From Rossellomorea pakistanensis (GTDB lineage: Bacteria > Bacillota > Bacilli > Bacillales > Bacillaceae_B), in the NCBI RefSeq assembly GCF_016908495.1, contig NZ_JAFBDZ010000006.1, positions 141,735 to 205,734 of the forward strand: 64,000 nucleotides of DNA, read 5' to 3'. The notes below the pieces were generated by a model, which saw only the letters and a program-made list of their open reading frames with translations, did not search any database and had not been told where the DNA came from. Position 1 is the stretch's first letter, and each line of letters begins with the position of its first letter. Both the position numbers and the translations under genes were made by a program. Positions 16,309 through 25,195 of this stretch are shown in pieces.

Positions 16309-17334
16309 TTAGAATAAAGTCCTATTGTGACGTCTTCCGAAATCTGACTTGCATCTTGTATGAATTTTTTCCTTAGCTTTAACAGGTGAATATTTCTGTT
16401 TGAATTTTTTTAGGTAATAAGACTGACCAGAGGTTGCTTGTACATACCCTTCCATCATAAGTGCTACTGAAAGCATTGTGGCAGCGAAGAATAGAATCGG
16501 GGTCAATGGGACCCATGGAGCTTCTTGAAGGTAACGAAAAGTGTCACCGATTAAGCCCGACCATTCATAAGTGATGGGTTTAGGGGGATCCGGAAATTTA
16601 TTGTAGGTTATATCGGTGCCTCCTAGAAAAAGCTTTAATAACCCAAGATGAATAAAGATAATGAGAGTATGCATCACTTGTTGACCGAACAAAAGCATTA
16701 GCTTCTCACGAATGGCAGGAAAAATATGTTTGTTGATGATTCTAAATCGACTGGCCCCAATTGTTTTGGCACTTGTAATATAATCTTGTTTATATATAAG
16801 AGCAATTTCATTTCCCAATAAGGAAGAAACGATCGGCACAATTAATAGGGAGAGCACCAAAATTTCAATGATAAATCTTTCTACGATTGTCGTTGAGAAG
16901 CCTTGTATTGGCTCCCACAATACGGGATGAAGAAGAAAATAAGCTAAAATGGACAATGGAATATAGTGAAAAGAATCAATGATTCCGTTTATATACTTTT
17001 TCTGTTTAATTAAATAGGTTCCTAGCAGAAAGCCTATTGGAAGAGCTAGAAACACTCTAAGAAAAGCGATAACGAATGCAGTCAGTATTGTATATTTTGC
17101 GCCAATGATGATTTTACCGAGCATGTCTAAGCCGAGAGGGTCTGTTCCAAGTGGATATGCCCATTTAGGTGAAATAGGAGCAGATTCGATAGGAACAGCA
17201 TTTTCTGAAATAAAATATAATTTTCTTACATCATTTCCCCATACCATCGAATAGCCAAAGCTTAGGACTAAAAGCAGGATAATAAAAGAGAATCCAGTCA
17301 GAAAGATGGGGTTTTTCCATACGGTCTGCTTCAT
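16309..17334 (-). CDS. Peptide/nickel-type ABC transporter permease, DppC/OppC-like
   Basis: A 341-residue inner-membrane protein with about six predicted membrane segments. The N-terminus matches the DppC/OppC layout (one membrane segment, then the extracellular WAYPLGTDPLGLDMLGKIIIGA motif). The cytoplasmic EAA-type loop is DYITSAKTIGASRFRIINKHIFP. Its ATG overlaps the stop of the partner permease (TAATG). No ATPase or binding-protein gene is adjacent, so it must use components encoded elsewhere or be a relic. Confidence 0.85.
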   Translation of the reverse strand: MKQTVWKNPIFLTGFSFIILLLVLSFGYSMVWGNDVRKLYFISENAVPIESAPISPKWAYPLGTDPLGLDMLGKIIIGAKYTILTAFVIAFLRVFLALPIGFLLGTYLIKQKKYINGIIDSFHYIPLSILAYFLLHPVLWEPIQGFSTTIVERFIIEILVLSLLIVPIVSSLLGNEIALIYKQDYITSAKTIGASRFRIINKHIFPAIREKLMLLFGQQVMHTLIIFIHLGLLKLFLGGTDITYNKFPDPPKPITYEWSGLIGDTFRYLQEAPWVPLTPILFFAATMLSVALMMEGYVQATSGQSYYLKKFKQKYSPVKAKEKIHTRCKSDFGRRHNRTLF

Positions 17335-18208
17335 TAGAGCTCCTCCCCTCGATTAGCTTTTTTTGATAAAACGAATTCCCCTAGAGTGTAAAATAGAAAG
17401 AGAGGAATAAAGATTGAGAGAATGGCGAGCGTGAATAGTTTAGGCTGAAAGTAGACAACAGGAATCGTGTAATTCCAGGGATATTAAATAGTAATTCAAT
17501 GACAAATAAGTTTGAAAGCATAAACCAAACCGTTTTTTTAGATTGAAAAAAGACCCTAATTATCGCATTTCGCAGGACATGAACCGTTAGAATGAATAGC
17601 TTTCCTAAGCCAATCGATTTTGCTAACAACACATAATCCTTACGAGATTCACTCTCAAATAAAAGGATGGAAACTCTGTATAACTGCACAGTTGGAAGAA
17701 TCGCTAAAATGAGGATCGGGAGTATATATGCTTTTTCTTCGTAGGTAGAAGCAATCTCAAATATTAAAATGCCAGATTTCTTATAGTAAAAAACAAGAGC
17801 AAGCTGTACAGACAAAATAATCAGTATATCTGGTAGAGATTCAAAGACATAAAAGAAGAACTTAATTCGATTTCGAATTTTCTCTGAGAAAAGCATAGAA
17901 ACAATGGTGAACAGGATAGCTAGGGTGATAGCAAATAAAAGGGAGGAAAGTAATACAGTTAAAGAATAGACAATCGGATCCCAAAGATAGGGAAATAAAT
18001 CTCGTTCTTTATGGCCTCCAATGATGACGTAAGTAAGCTCACTTGGATGAAAAATGGCATAAACAATATCCTGAACCGTATTCCAATACTCCCCTATGTA
18101 TAGTTCATTCTCATTTAATCCTGCTAATAACACGGGAAATCCGCCTACTAGGATAATGCCTATTAAGGAAATGAAGAAATTTACAATCATCTGAAGACCC
18201 CTCAACAT
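17334..18208 (-). pseudogene. DppB/OppB-like ABC permease, frameshifted near 17470-17490
   Basis: The first frame gives 275 residues with an EAA loop (DYVLLAKSIGLGKLFILTVH) and LFVIELLFNIPGI, then runs into a stop at 17381. A different frame from about 17485 continues WNYTIPVVYFQPKLF and a final membrane segment (LAILSIFIPLFLFYTLGEF). It ends in TAA at 17336-17334, overlapping the ATG of the next permease, exactly where an intact OppB-type protein should end. A single indel near the CCCTGG run explains this. It may be a real null mutation or a sequencing error. Confidence 0.8.
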
Positions 18209-18348
18209 AAATCCCCCTATAAAATCTATCTATTTTATACAATTTTAACATATTATCCCAATGAGGGGGCTTATTATTAATGAAAGTTATGAAATTAAAA
18301 GGAAGCTATCTTGGGTAGAAAGGGATAGTTAGTGTGATAACAAATAAA

Positions 18349-18380
18349 AACAAGGCTGATCTAAAGAGATCAGCCTTGTC
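18349..18380 (-). terminator. Terminator of the thioesterase gene
   Basis: ACAAGGCTGATCT (18350-18362) pairs with AGATCAGCCTTGT (18367-18379). On the minus strand it runs into TTTTTATTTG just after the thioesterase stop. Confidence 0.88.
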
Positions 18381-18385
18381 TTAAG

Positions 18386-18889
18386 TTAGTTCTCTGCAAA
18401 AAAATCAGCCAGTTCCTGACTATGTTGCTTCCTTGCTTTCCTATGGCCCGCACGATTTTGGGCTGTTTCATTGAGCCACTTTTCCCCTTCTGTTTGCGGG
18501 ATGATCTGTGGAACGGATGTTGGCCTTCCGTTTTCATCAACAGCTACAAAGGTAAGGAAAGAGATTGCGGCTACGACCACTTCACCTGTTAATAATTTCT
18601 CAGAAGTCACCTTCACACAGACTTCTATCGAGCTTCTTCCTGTGTAAGTGACCATCGCTTCAAGTGTAACGGCATCGCCTTCTCTAATAGGCTGGAGAAA
18701 ATCCACCGAATCCGTTGATGCTGTAACCACTATATTTCGCGCATGCTTAGTTGCTGCAATCGATGCTACATCATCGATATAAGCCATTAATTTTCCACCG
18801 AAAAGGGTCCCATGATGGTTCGTATCAGGTGGGAGGACATGCGCTGTTTTGATTGTTCTTGTATCCTTCATAAATTTTTCTTTAACCAT
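18386..18889 (-). CDS. Acyl-CoA thioesterase, YkhA-like hotdog protein
   Basis: A 167-residue hotdog-fold thioesterase of the BFIT/BACH group, which hydrolyses medium- to long-chain acyl-CoA. The HVLPPDTNHHGTLFGGKLMA motif carries the conserved Asn/His-Gly region before the long helix, and VDFLQPIREGDAV with RSSIEV follows. The C-terminal KARKQHS tail is usual for YkhA homologues. The ribosome site is weak (AAAGGCGG). The gene is monocistronic with its own terminator. Confidence 0.88.
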   Translation of the reverse strand: MVKEKFMKDTRTIKTAHVLPPDTNHHGTLFGGKLMAYIDDVASIAATKHARNIVVTASTDSVDFLQPIREGDAVTLEAMVTYTGRSSIEVCVKVTSEKLLTGEVVVAAISFLTFVAVDENGRPTSVPQIIPQTEGEKWLNETAQNRAGHRKARKQHSQELADFFAEN

Positions 18890-18997
18890 AGAAAAACCGC
18901 CTTTCCATAATCGCTACCTTATAGTTTACACAAAAAGTTATAAAGGGAAACCTATGGGAAAATTCAAAAAAATTATGTACAGTTGCGAATAAAAAAT

Positions 18998-19026
18998 AAA
19001 GGAGCGACCGAATCAGTCGCTCCTTT
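18998..19026 (-). terminator. Terminator of the DUF2639 small gene
   Basis: GGAGCGAC (19001-19008) pairs with GTCGCTCC (19016-19023). On the minus strand the stem is followed by TTTATTTTTT. Confidence 0.85.
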
Positions 19027-19046
19027 TTGAAAAACTAGCAAACTCA

Positions 19047-19175
19047 TTATTTCACTTTTTCTAAAAGATTTGCTAGAACATGTTTTTTATAAGATTCTAC
19101 TTTGCGTTCCTCATAACGGCGAACACCATTCTTTTTCAACTCTTCCACGTACCAGCCTTTGCTTCCTACATGCAT
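19047..19175 (-). CDS. DUF2639 (YflJ-like) small protein, 42 aa
   Basis: A short gene with ribosome site AAAGGGTG before ATG 19175. The protein begins MHVGSKGWYVEELKKNGVRR, which is the DUF2639/YflJ signature (SKGWYV.ELKK.G), and continues YEERKVESYKKHVLANLLEK. It is small, basic and soluble. Its function is unknown in all members. A dedicated terminator follows at 18998-19026. Confidence 0.8.
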   Translation of the reverse strand: MHVGSKGWYVEELKKNGVRRYEERKVESYKKHVLANLLEKVK

Positions 19176-19366
19176 ATAGAACACCCTTTCTCTCGATAAT
19201 TTTGTTGGAATAAACCGGCTAATTCGGGATTTGAAACGAATCGAAACAACCCCTACGGTGAGTCATTTTAACATCTATAAGGAAGTGACGAAAGGGAAGG
19301 TGGAGAATTTCTTGGGAAAACTTTTGAATAGCTGGATTTGTGTTTTCCAACTGGTATAGATGAGCA

Positions 19367-19400
19367 AAAAAATAAGGGTTAACCCTTACGGATCAACCCT
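19367..19400 (-). terminator. Terminator of the aminopeptidase gene
   Basis: On the minus strand AAGGGTTAACCCTT (19374-19387) is followed by ATTTTTTT. An upstream AGGGTT at 19395-19400 can also pair with AACCCT. Confidence 0.75.
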
Positions 19401-19412
19401 CAAGCTTTTTTA

Positions 19413-20651
19413 TTAAAATGCCCAATTGCCTTGACGGAAAATAGGCTCAGAAGAACCATCTTCTTTAATCCCGTCAATATCCATTTCAGCTGAGCCGATC
19501 ATGAAATCAACATGGGTAATGCTGTTGTTTAATCCATTTTTCTCAAGCTCTTCTTGAGACATATTTTTCCCGCCTTCGATACAGAAAGCATAAGCATTTC
19601 CAATTGCTAGATGGTTGGAAGCATTCTCATCAAATAAGGTATTGTAGAAGAGAACATTTGATTGTGAAATAGGGGATTGATGTGGAACAAGAGCAATCTC
19701 ACCTAAGTAATGAGAACCTTCATCCGTCTCTACTAAACGTTTTAAAATATCTTCGCCCTCTTCAGCTTTTACATCAACAATACGTCCATTCTCGAATGTA
19801 ACCGTAAAGTTGTCGATAATATTTCCACCATAGCTTAATGGTTTTGTGCTCGCAACATGTCCATTAACACCAGTCTTCTTAGGAACCGTGAATACTTCTT
19901 CCGTTGGCATATTCGCCATGAAGTTTTCGCCATTTGAATTCACGCTTCCGGCGCCAACCCACGTATATCCTTTTGGTAGCTCGATGGTTAAATCAGTTCC
20001 AGGTGCAGTATAATGCAATTTTTGATAATTCTTTTCGTTAAGATACTCTACTTTTTCGTGAAGGTTTTCATTATGCTTATTCCAAGCTTCCACTGGATCT
20101 TCTTGATCGACTCGAACGGCTTTAAAAATTGCCTCCCATAACTTTTCAACTTGCTCTTCTGAGGAAGAAGCATCTGGGAACACTTTTGCTGCCCATTTCT
20201 CAGAAGGAGCCGCAATAACCGTCCAGCTCATCTTATCAGACTGAACATATTGGCGATACTTCGTCAAAGCTTGTCCAGCTGCTTTTTGGAAATTTGAAAT
20301 ACGCTCTGGATCCACACCTTTTAAAAGGTCAGGACTGGAAGAAACGATGGACATAAACGCCGCTCCATTCTCAGCAAGCTCTTCCATTTCTTTAGCTTTC
20401 CAATGAGGGAACTCATGAAATGCTTCATCTGGAGCAAGTTCATACTTAAGACGATTAACGGTATCATCATTCCAGTTCACATTCACATGTTTAGCTCCAG
20501 CTTCGTATGCTTTTTTAACTACCAAACGTACAAATTCAGCTGCATCTAAAGAACCATTTACAACAAGTGTTTGTCCCTTTTGAACATTTACTCCGACTCT
20601 AACAGCTAAATCAGCATACTTCTCTAAATTTTGTTTGAAATTTGTTAACAT
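19413..20651 (-). CDS. ampS: Aminopeptidase AmpS, M29 metallopeptidase
   Basis: A 412-residue cytoplasmic metallo-aminopeptidase that removes N-terminal residues from peptides. Start ATG 20651 (MLTNFKQNLEKYADLAVRVG) is preceded by AAGGAG at 7 bases; the upstream in-frame ATG at 20681 has no site. Family landmarks are the N-terminal VNVQKGQTLVV, the central NMPTEEVFTVP with the metal-binding Glu, GEIALVPHQSPI, and the C-terminal THVDFMIGSAEMDIDG. The length matches AmpS (about 410). Confidence 0.93.
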   Translation of the reverse strand: MLTNFKQNLEKYADLAVRVGVNVQKGQTLVVNGSLDAAEFVRLVVKKAYEAGAKHVNVNWNDDTVNRLKYELAPDEAFHEFPHWKAKEMEELAENGAAFMSIVSSSPDLLKGVDPERISNFQKAAGQALTKYRQYVQSDKMSWTVIAAPSEKWAAKVFPDASSSEEQVEKLWEAIFKAVRVDQEDPVEAWNKHNENLHEKVEYLNEKNYQKLHYTAPGTDLTIELPKGYTWVGAGSVNSNGENFMANMPTEEVFTVPKKTGVNGHVASTKPLSYGGNIIDNFTVTFENGRIVDVKAEEGEDILKRLVETDEGSHYLGEIALVPHQSPISQSNVLFYNTLFDENASNHLAIGNAYAFCIEGGKNMSQEELEKNGLNNSITHVDFMIGSAEMDIDGIKEDGSSEPIFRQGNWAF

Positions 20652-20850
20652 ATGTATTCTCCTTTTTTTCAGAATGTTCATTTCATTTTCATTTTAACAG
20701 TGTAGATCTCTTTTGCAAATGTTTTCATTCCTATTATGCCTGGATATTGAATATACTTCATCAATAGCTTTTTTTAGAAGAATATATGTTCTCGCAGCCA
20801 ATTTTTTATATAGCCCTTAAAGTATAGTTTGATAACAGGAGGTGGTAACG

Positions 20851-21069
20851 ATGGACAACAAGCTTGGAGTAGTATCCTTCGTTCGTAATAATCAAAATTG
20901 CATGGTGATGCTCGCATCAAATAGGTCAGAAGACTTACTTGGTGAGAGTGCTGAACTGAAAGCACGATCTTTTGCTAAACAAAATGGCTTTTCCAGATTA
21001 ATCGATGCCACGGATGTTATGGCGTCAATCGGTAACGGGAAATGTTGTAGGAGTTATTATTTTATATAA
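20851..21069 (+). CDS. Hypothetical 72-aa protein
   Basis: AGGAGGTGG lies 7-8 bases before ATG 20851, a strong start signal. The product begins MDNKLGVVSFVRNNQNCMVM and has an alpha/beta-like pattern with no membrane segment. I do not recognise a family. The last residues (CCRSYYFI) look atypical and may reflect a frameshifted end. Confidence 0.55.
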   Translation: MDNKLGVVSFVRNNQNCMVMLASNRSEDLLGESAELKARSFAKQNGFSRLIDATDVMASIGNGKCCRSYYFI

Positions 21070-21078
21070 GGGGAGGGA

Positions 21079-21195
21079 GGGGCGTCGAAATTTAAATTGT
21101 TTTGTCGAAAAATCGATAGACGCCCCAAAGTTGAAAATTAAATGACGGAAGTTGAAAATTAAACCTTGGAAGTTGAAAATAGAAAATTATCTCGC
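21079..21195. repeat. Hairpin plus three 21-bp direct repeats
   Basis: GGGGCGTC (21079-21086) pairs with GACGCCCC (21119-21126). Directly after it AAGTTGAAAAT recurs at 21128, 21149 and 21170, an exact 21-base period. The same core at the same period occurs at 41888 and 41909. Confidence 0.85.
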
Positions 21196-21261
21196 AAACC
21201 TAAAAGGAATTTATCTCCAAATTAGAGAGTTAGTAATTAAAATACTGATTGGAGTGATGAA

Positions 21262-22230
21262 ATGATTGTAAAACCTCGTGATATCCCCCTCTCAATTATG
21301 AAATTAAAAGCATTGAAAAGCAGGTTGCCCCATAATCATCCTAAAATCTCTAAAATAAATGAAGCTTTGGTTATAAGCTTAGCTGGATTAAAGGGTGAGA
21401 ATTCAATTGATTTTCCGCTTAGCTTTCTCACAGATAATAAATACCTCATTTTCCACGATCTAAGGCTAGAGTATAATCAATATTACTTTCAAATCGATAC
21501 ATTATTAGTATCAAAAAGCCACATTCTTATAATTGAAGTGAAAAATATAGCAGGGACAATCTATTTTGACCAGGAATTTAATCAAATGATTCGTGTAAAG
21601 GATGGGATTGAAGAAGCCTTCGCGGACCCTCTAATTCAAGTTCAGCGCCATGAAACCCAATTGAAGTCTTGGTTGAAAAAGAAAAACTTCCTAATCTCCC
21701 CATTCACTCACTAGTTATGATAAGTAACCCCAAAACTCTAATTAGAACTTCTAACGCAAACAGAATTGTCCCCCAAAAGGTCATTCACCGTGATGTTCTA
21801 CCCACAAAAATATCTCAAATAGAAAAAATCTATGGACGAGAACTTATTTCAGATAAAGAGTTACACAAAATAAAACGACAATTAAAAAAGCATCACACGG
21901 AAAATGATCAACCTATCCTTAAACAATTTGAAAATTTCAAGGGAAATGATTTGGAATGGAGTCATTTGTCCTCAATGTAATTACCTTCCAATGGAAAGGA
22001 AATATGGTCATTGGTGCTGTCATAACTGCTCATATAAAAGTAAAAACACTCATGTAAGTGCTTTTAAAGATTATGCACTACTCATTGGTCCCACAATTAC
22101 TAATCGTGAAGCAAGAGAGTTTTTGCAAATTTCTTCTGACGCTCTTGCCACTAGGCTGCTTCAATCAATGAATTTTTCATTTAAAGGGAGTAACAGATTC
22201 AGAGTGTATACATTGTCTTTTGAAGAATAA
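21262..22230 (+). pseudogene. NERD-domain protein with C-terminal zinc-ribbon, broken by two frameshifts
   Basis: Three overlapping frames together read as one NERD protein of about 320 residues. Frame 1 (21262-about 21685) holds the nuclease-related domain (LRLEYNQYYFQIDTLLVSKSHILIIEVKN, with the D...E.K residues). The second frame takes over at an A-rich run (AAAAAGAAAAAC near 21677-21688) with LPNLPIHSLVMISNPKT. The third starts near 21950 with GVICPQCNYLPMERK and a CPxC...CCxxC zinc-ribbon, ending at 22230. Intact Bacillus homologues have this order in one frame. It is either a decayed gene or an assembly with two homopolymer errors. NERD proteins are proposed to process nucleic acids. 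Confidence 0.82.
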
Positions 22231-22558
22231 GAGAATAAACAAGAATGCCAACCAAAGCAAGTAGTTTTGAAAATGTCGGAGAAACATTTGAAAATGCAAA
22301 GTAAAACAAATGTAAAATAGCTTTCTATTTCTTTAGTTAAACATAAATGAAAACCACAAATAGCGATTTTAACAAGATCACATAGAATTCAGTAATGAGT
22401 TGGGTTATTAATTGAGGTATAAAAAAGATAAGATTTCTAAAAAGGTAAATTATGTTAAAATAAGTTTAGATATAATGAATATGCTGGTTCTATTAGATAC
22501 TTAAAGAGAAAATGATTTTTAAGAATCGGTTGGAATTCGAAAAAAAGGGGGAAGGGAA

Positions 22559-22678
22559 ATGGATGTAGGTATTATTTTTGCATTTTCTATTGGAGTAGGT
22601 GCTCTAGGTATAGCACTAATTTTAATATCTAAAATAGCACAATTGGAAAAAAGAATAAGAGACCTAGAAAATAAATAA
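22559..22678 (+). CDS. Small single-span membrane protein, 39 aa
   Basis: ATG 22559 follows a GGGGGAAGGG purine run. The peptide MDVGIIFAFSIGVGALGIAL forms one membrane helix and is followed by a short charged coiled-coil tail (SKIAQLEKRIRDLENK). A terminator lies 54 bases downstream. The combination of ribosome site, membrane helix plus heptad tail, and terminator supports a real gene. The function is unknown. Confidence 0.6.
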   Translation: MDVGIIFAFSIGVGALGIALILISKIAQLEKRIRDLENK

Positions 22679-22731
22679 ATCATATATATTCAAGTAGTGG
22701 GACTTTAATTGAATCATTCCATAGTAAAAGT

Positions 22732-22764
22732 AAAACGCCCAGAGTTTATTCTCTGAGCGTTTTC
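22732..22764 (+). terminator. Terminator after small membrane-protein gene
   Basis: AAAACGC-CCAGAG (22732-22744) pairs with CTCTG-AGCGTTTT (22751-22763) with one mismatch. It sits between the small gene and the convergent nsrR stop. Confidence 0.75.
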
Positions 22765-22863
22765 TTATGCTAATTACTGTGTGAATAAAAGCGTTGGTTG
22801 AACTGTTATTTGGAGTTTTTTTTATCAAAAATGGAACTACTTATCCAAATAGGCAGGCGTCTT

Positions 22864-23310
22864 TTATTCACTCTCCCCCATCTGAAACAACATTCTTAAT
22901 TGCAGCGGATCCTTAACCAAATCCTCTAATGTATACTTATCTAAAACGCTCATATAGGCATGAAGCGCTTCAGCTAGTATTTTTTTTAAGCCACAAGCAG
23001 GGGTGATGACGCAATTATTATTCTTAGCGTCAAAACATTCAACGAGGTGAATGTTTTCTTCTGTTTTTCTTACTAATTGACCGATATTGATTTCATCCAT
23101 TGATTTTGCAAGCCGAATCCCACCATTTCTGCCACGAATGGTTTCGATATAACCCATTTTTCCAAGTTCATAGGTGACTTTCATTAGATGGTTTTTTGAG
23201 ATTTTATAGGAATCAGCGATATCTTTTATATTAGAAAGCTTCCCTTCATTAAAGGTCGCCAAATAGATTAACACTCTTAGGGAGTAATCGGTATAAAGGG
23301 TTAATTTCAT
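22864..23310 (-). CDS. nsrR: NsrR, Rrf2-family nitric oxide-sensing repressor
   Basis: A 148-residue repressor with an N-terminal winged helix (KLTLYTDYSLRVLIYLA, ISKNHLMKVTYELGKMGY) and the iron-sulfur cluster cysteines Cys92, Cys100 and Cys106 (ECF...NNC...ACGL). NO damages the cluster and relieves repression. ATG 23310 is chosen because GGTGG precedes it at 5 bases; the GTG at 23319 is part of that site. It is divergent from hmp, its usual target, and two palindromic operator-like sites lie between them. Confidence 0.93.
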   Translation of the reverse strand: MKLTLYTDYSLRVLIYLATFNEGKLSNIKDIADSYKISKNHLMKVTYELGKMGYIETIRGRNGGIRLAKSMDEINIGQLVRKTEENIHLVECFDAKNNNCVITPACGLKKILAEALHAYMSVLDKYTLEDLVKDPLQLRMLFQMGESE

Positions 23311-23453
23311 CGTTTCCACCTTTTATTTGGTACTGTCCTAATTTCTATTGAAGTTGTGGTTCATAGCGCCTTGTTTAGGACAGTCTCATTCATTTTGATA
23401 TTGCCATTATACTAATCAATTGGAGTACTGTCTAAAATGTGTCTAATTTTCAA

Positions 23454-23476
23454 AAGATGTATTTAATATATTGCTT
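23454..23476. promoter_or_regulatory. NsrR operator-like palindrome, distal
   Basis: Half-site AAGATGTATTT at 23454-23464 is followed by an imperfect inverted half ending TTGCTT at 23476. It repeats the exact left half of the better site at 23501. Confidence 0.6.
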
Positions 23477-23500
23477 TAAACCAATTGTAGAGTTATCTTA

Positions 23501-23523
23501 AAGATGTATTTAAAATATATCTT
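23501..23523. promoter_or_regulatory. NsrR operator-like palindrome, proximal to hmp
   Basis: AAGATGTATTT (23501-23511), one central base, and AAATATATCTT (23513-23523) form an 11-1-11 inverted repeat with one mismatch, 25 bases before the hmp start. It fits the known AT-rich dyad of Bacillus NsrR sites. Confidence 0.8.
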
Positions 23524-23547
23524 TAACAATGATAAGGAGATGCTACT

Positions 23548-24762
23548 ATGCTTTCACCAAAGACCATTGAAATTGTTAAATCAACAGCACCTGTATTAGA
23601 GGTCAAAGGAACTGAAATTACTCGTTATTTTTATGAAAAAATGTTTGAAAGACATCCTGAATTATTAAATATTTTTAACCATGCCAATCAAAAGAAAGGT
23701 CGTCAGCAGACAGCACTTGCCAACACCGTTTATGCTGCGGCAAAGCATATCGATCAACTAGAATTGCTTCTTCCAGCCGTTAAACAAATTGCACATAAGC
23801 ACCGCAGCTTAGGGATTAAGCCTGAACATTATCCAATTGTTGGGGAGCATTTGCTATTAGCCATTAAAGAAGTACTTGGTGACGCTGCAACAGATGAAAT
23901 CATCAATGCTTGGGGAGAAGCGTACGGCGTTATTGCAAAAGTATTTATCGAAATCGAAGAAGGGATGTATGCAGAAGCAGAGGCTGAGGAAAATGGCTGG
24001 AGAGGCTTTAAAGAATTCAAGGTCATTAAAAAAGTGAAAGAAAGCTCAAAAATCACTTCATTCTATTTCCAACCAACAGATGGGGGTGGGGTTCCAACCT
24101 ATTTACCAGGTCAATATATCTCCATAAGACTTTCTATCCCAGGAGAAGAGAATTTGCACAATCGTCAATACAGTCTATCAACAGCTCCAGGAAAAGACTA
24201 CTTCCGGATTTCGGTTAAAAAAGAGGATGATAACCAGCCAGAAGGTAAGGTTTCAACTTATTTACATGATCATGTTGAGCTAGGCGATGTTATCGAAATT
24301 AGCGCCCCTGCAGGTGACTTTACATTGGATATTGCAGAACCTTCTAATGTCACATTAATTAGTGGTGGTGTCGGTATTACTCCATTGTTCGCCATGCTTG
24401 AAGGGATTGCAGAAGCGAACCCAAGTCGGAAAGTGACTTTTATTCACGGATCAAAAAACGAAGAAGTATTAGCATTTCATGAGCAAGTTGAGAAATGTAT
24501 CGAAAAGCTAGAAAATGGTGAATCCTATCTCTATCTAGATAAAGAAACTACAGCTCCTTGCTATCATAAAGGATATATGGCAGCAGAAAACTTGGCACCA
24601 ATTGTAGATAAAGACAGTCAATTTTATATTTGTGGACCTGCTCCATTTATGACAAATGTAATAAAATCTCTAATGAAAATAGGTATTAAAGAAGAACAAA
24701 TTCATTACGAATTCTTCGGACCTGCGATGAAATTAGAAGTAGCGGAAGCGGTGGAAGTTTAA
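23548..24762 (+). CDS. hmp: Hmp flavohaemoprotein, nitric oxide dioxygenase
   Basis: A 404-residue enzyme that converts NO plus O2 to nitrate using NAD(P)H. Residues 1-140 are the globin domain with proximal His85 (AHKHRS) and the GEHLLLAI segment. The FAD domain carries RQYSLS. The NAD-binding domain carries GGVGITPLFAML and FYICGPAPFM, and the protein ends HYEFFGPA. AAGGAGA precedes the ATG. It is controlled by the divergent nsrR through the dyads at 23454 and 23501. It probably also protects the cell from NO made by its own nos. Confidence 0.97.
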   Translation: MLSPKTIEIVKSTAPVLEVKGTEITRYFYEKMFERHPELLNIFNHANQKKGRQQTALANTVYAAAKHIDQLELLLPAVKQIAHKHRSLGIKPEHYPIVGEHLLLAIKEVLGDAATDEIINAWGEAYGVIAKVFIEIEEGMYAEAEAEENGWRGFKEFKVIKKVKESSKITSFYFQPTDGGGVPTYLPGQYISIRLSIPGEENLHNRQYSLSTAPGKDYFRISVKKEDDNQPEGKVSTYLHDHVELGDVIEISAPAGDFTLDIAEPSNVTLISGGVGITPLFAMLEGIAEANPSRKVTFIHGSKNEEVLAFHEQVEKCIEKLENGESYLYLDKETTAPCYHKGYMAAENLAPIVDKDSQFYICGPAPFMTNVIKSLMKIGIKEEQIHYEFFGPAMKLEVAEAVEV

Positions 24763-24821
24763 GTTTGAATAGTGATTAGTAAGTTCTTAATATCGTTTCG
24801 AATGCCCTGTTGAATTAATCA

Positions 24822-24874
24822 CGTGCCAGTTCCCTCACTACAGCAATGCTTTACTGCAGCGCGGGACTGGCACG
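24822..24874. repeat. Extragenic palindromic element after hmp
   Basis: CGTGCCAGTTCCC (from 24822) pairs with GGGACTGGCACG (24863-24874) with one bulged T, and inner CTACAG/CTGCAG segments also pair. No T-run follows on the plus strand. It resembles dispersed Bacillus palindromes and may act as the hmp transcript end. Confidence 0.65.
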
Positions 24875-24881
24875 ATCAAGG

Positions 24882-25037
24882 TTATTCTTCTTCGACTCTA
24901 TTCTTAAAGGCCTCTTGAACAACTATATATTCTTCGTCTGCAATTTTCTTTTCTGAATGCTGATAGTCTTCACCCTTTTGTGCGAATGCTCCAGGGTGTC
25001 CTTTCTTTTTGTGTTCAAATGATTTCCCTCTAGCCAT
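24882..25037 (-). CDS. Hypothetical 51-aa basic protein
   Basis: ATG 25037 has AAAGGAGTG at 7 bases, preferred over the longer ORF start at 25112. The peptide MARGKSFEHKKKGHPGAFAQ is highly charged and has no membrane segment. I think it belongs to a small conserved Bacillus family of unknown function, but cannot name it. Confidence 0.6.
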   Translation of the reverse strand: MARGKSFEHKKKGHPGAFAQKGEDYQHSEKKIADEEYIVVQEAFKNRVEEE

Positions 25038-25195
25038 TTTCTTCACTCCTTTATCGTTTCTATTGATAGGTTTACCTTTTTTCCATTTATTATGAGTTAT
25101 GAAAACAGGCACTCCTCATTTTTCATAAAATTGAAATATTTCGCCCGGAACTTTATTCCACATTGGGATATACTGAAAATAAGGGAGGGGATTCA

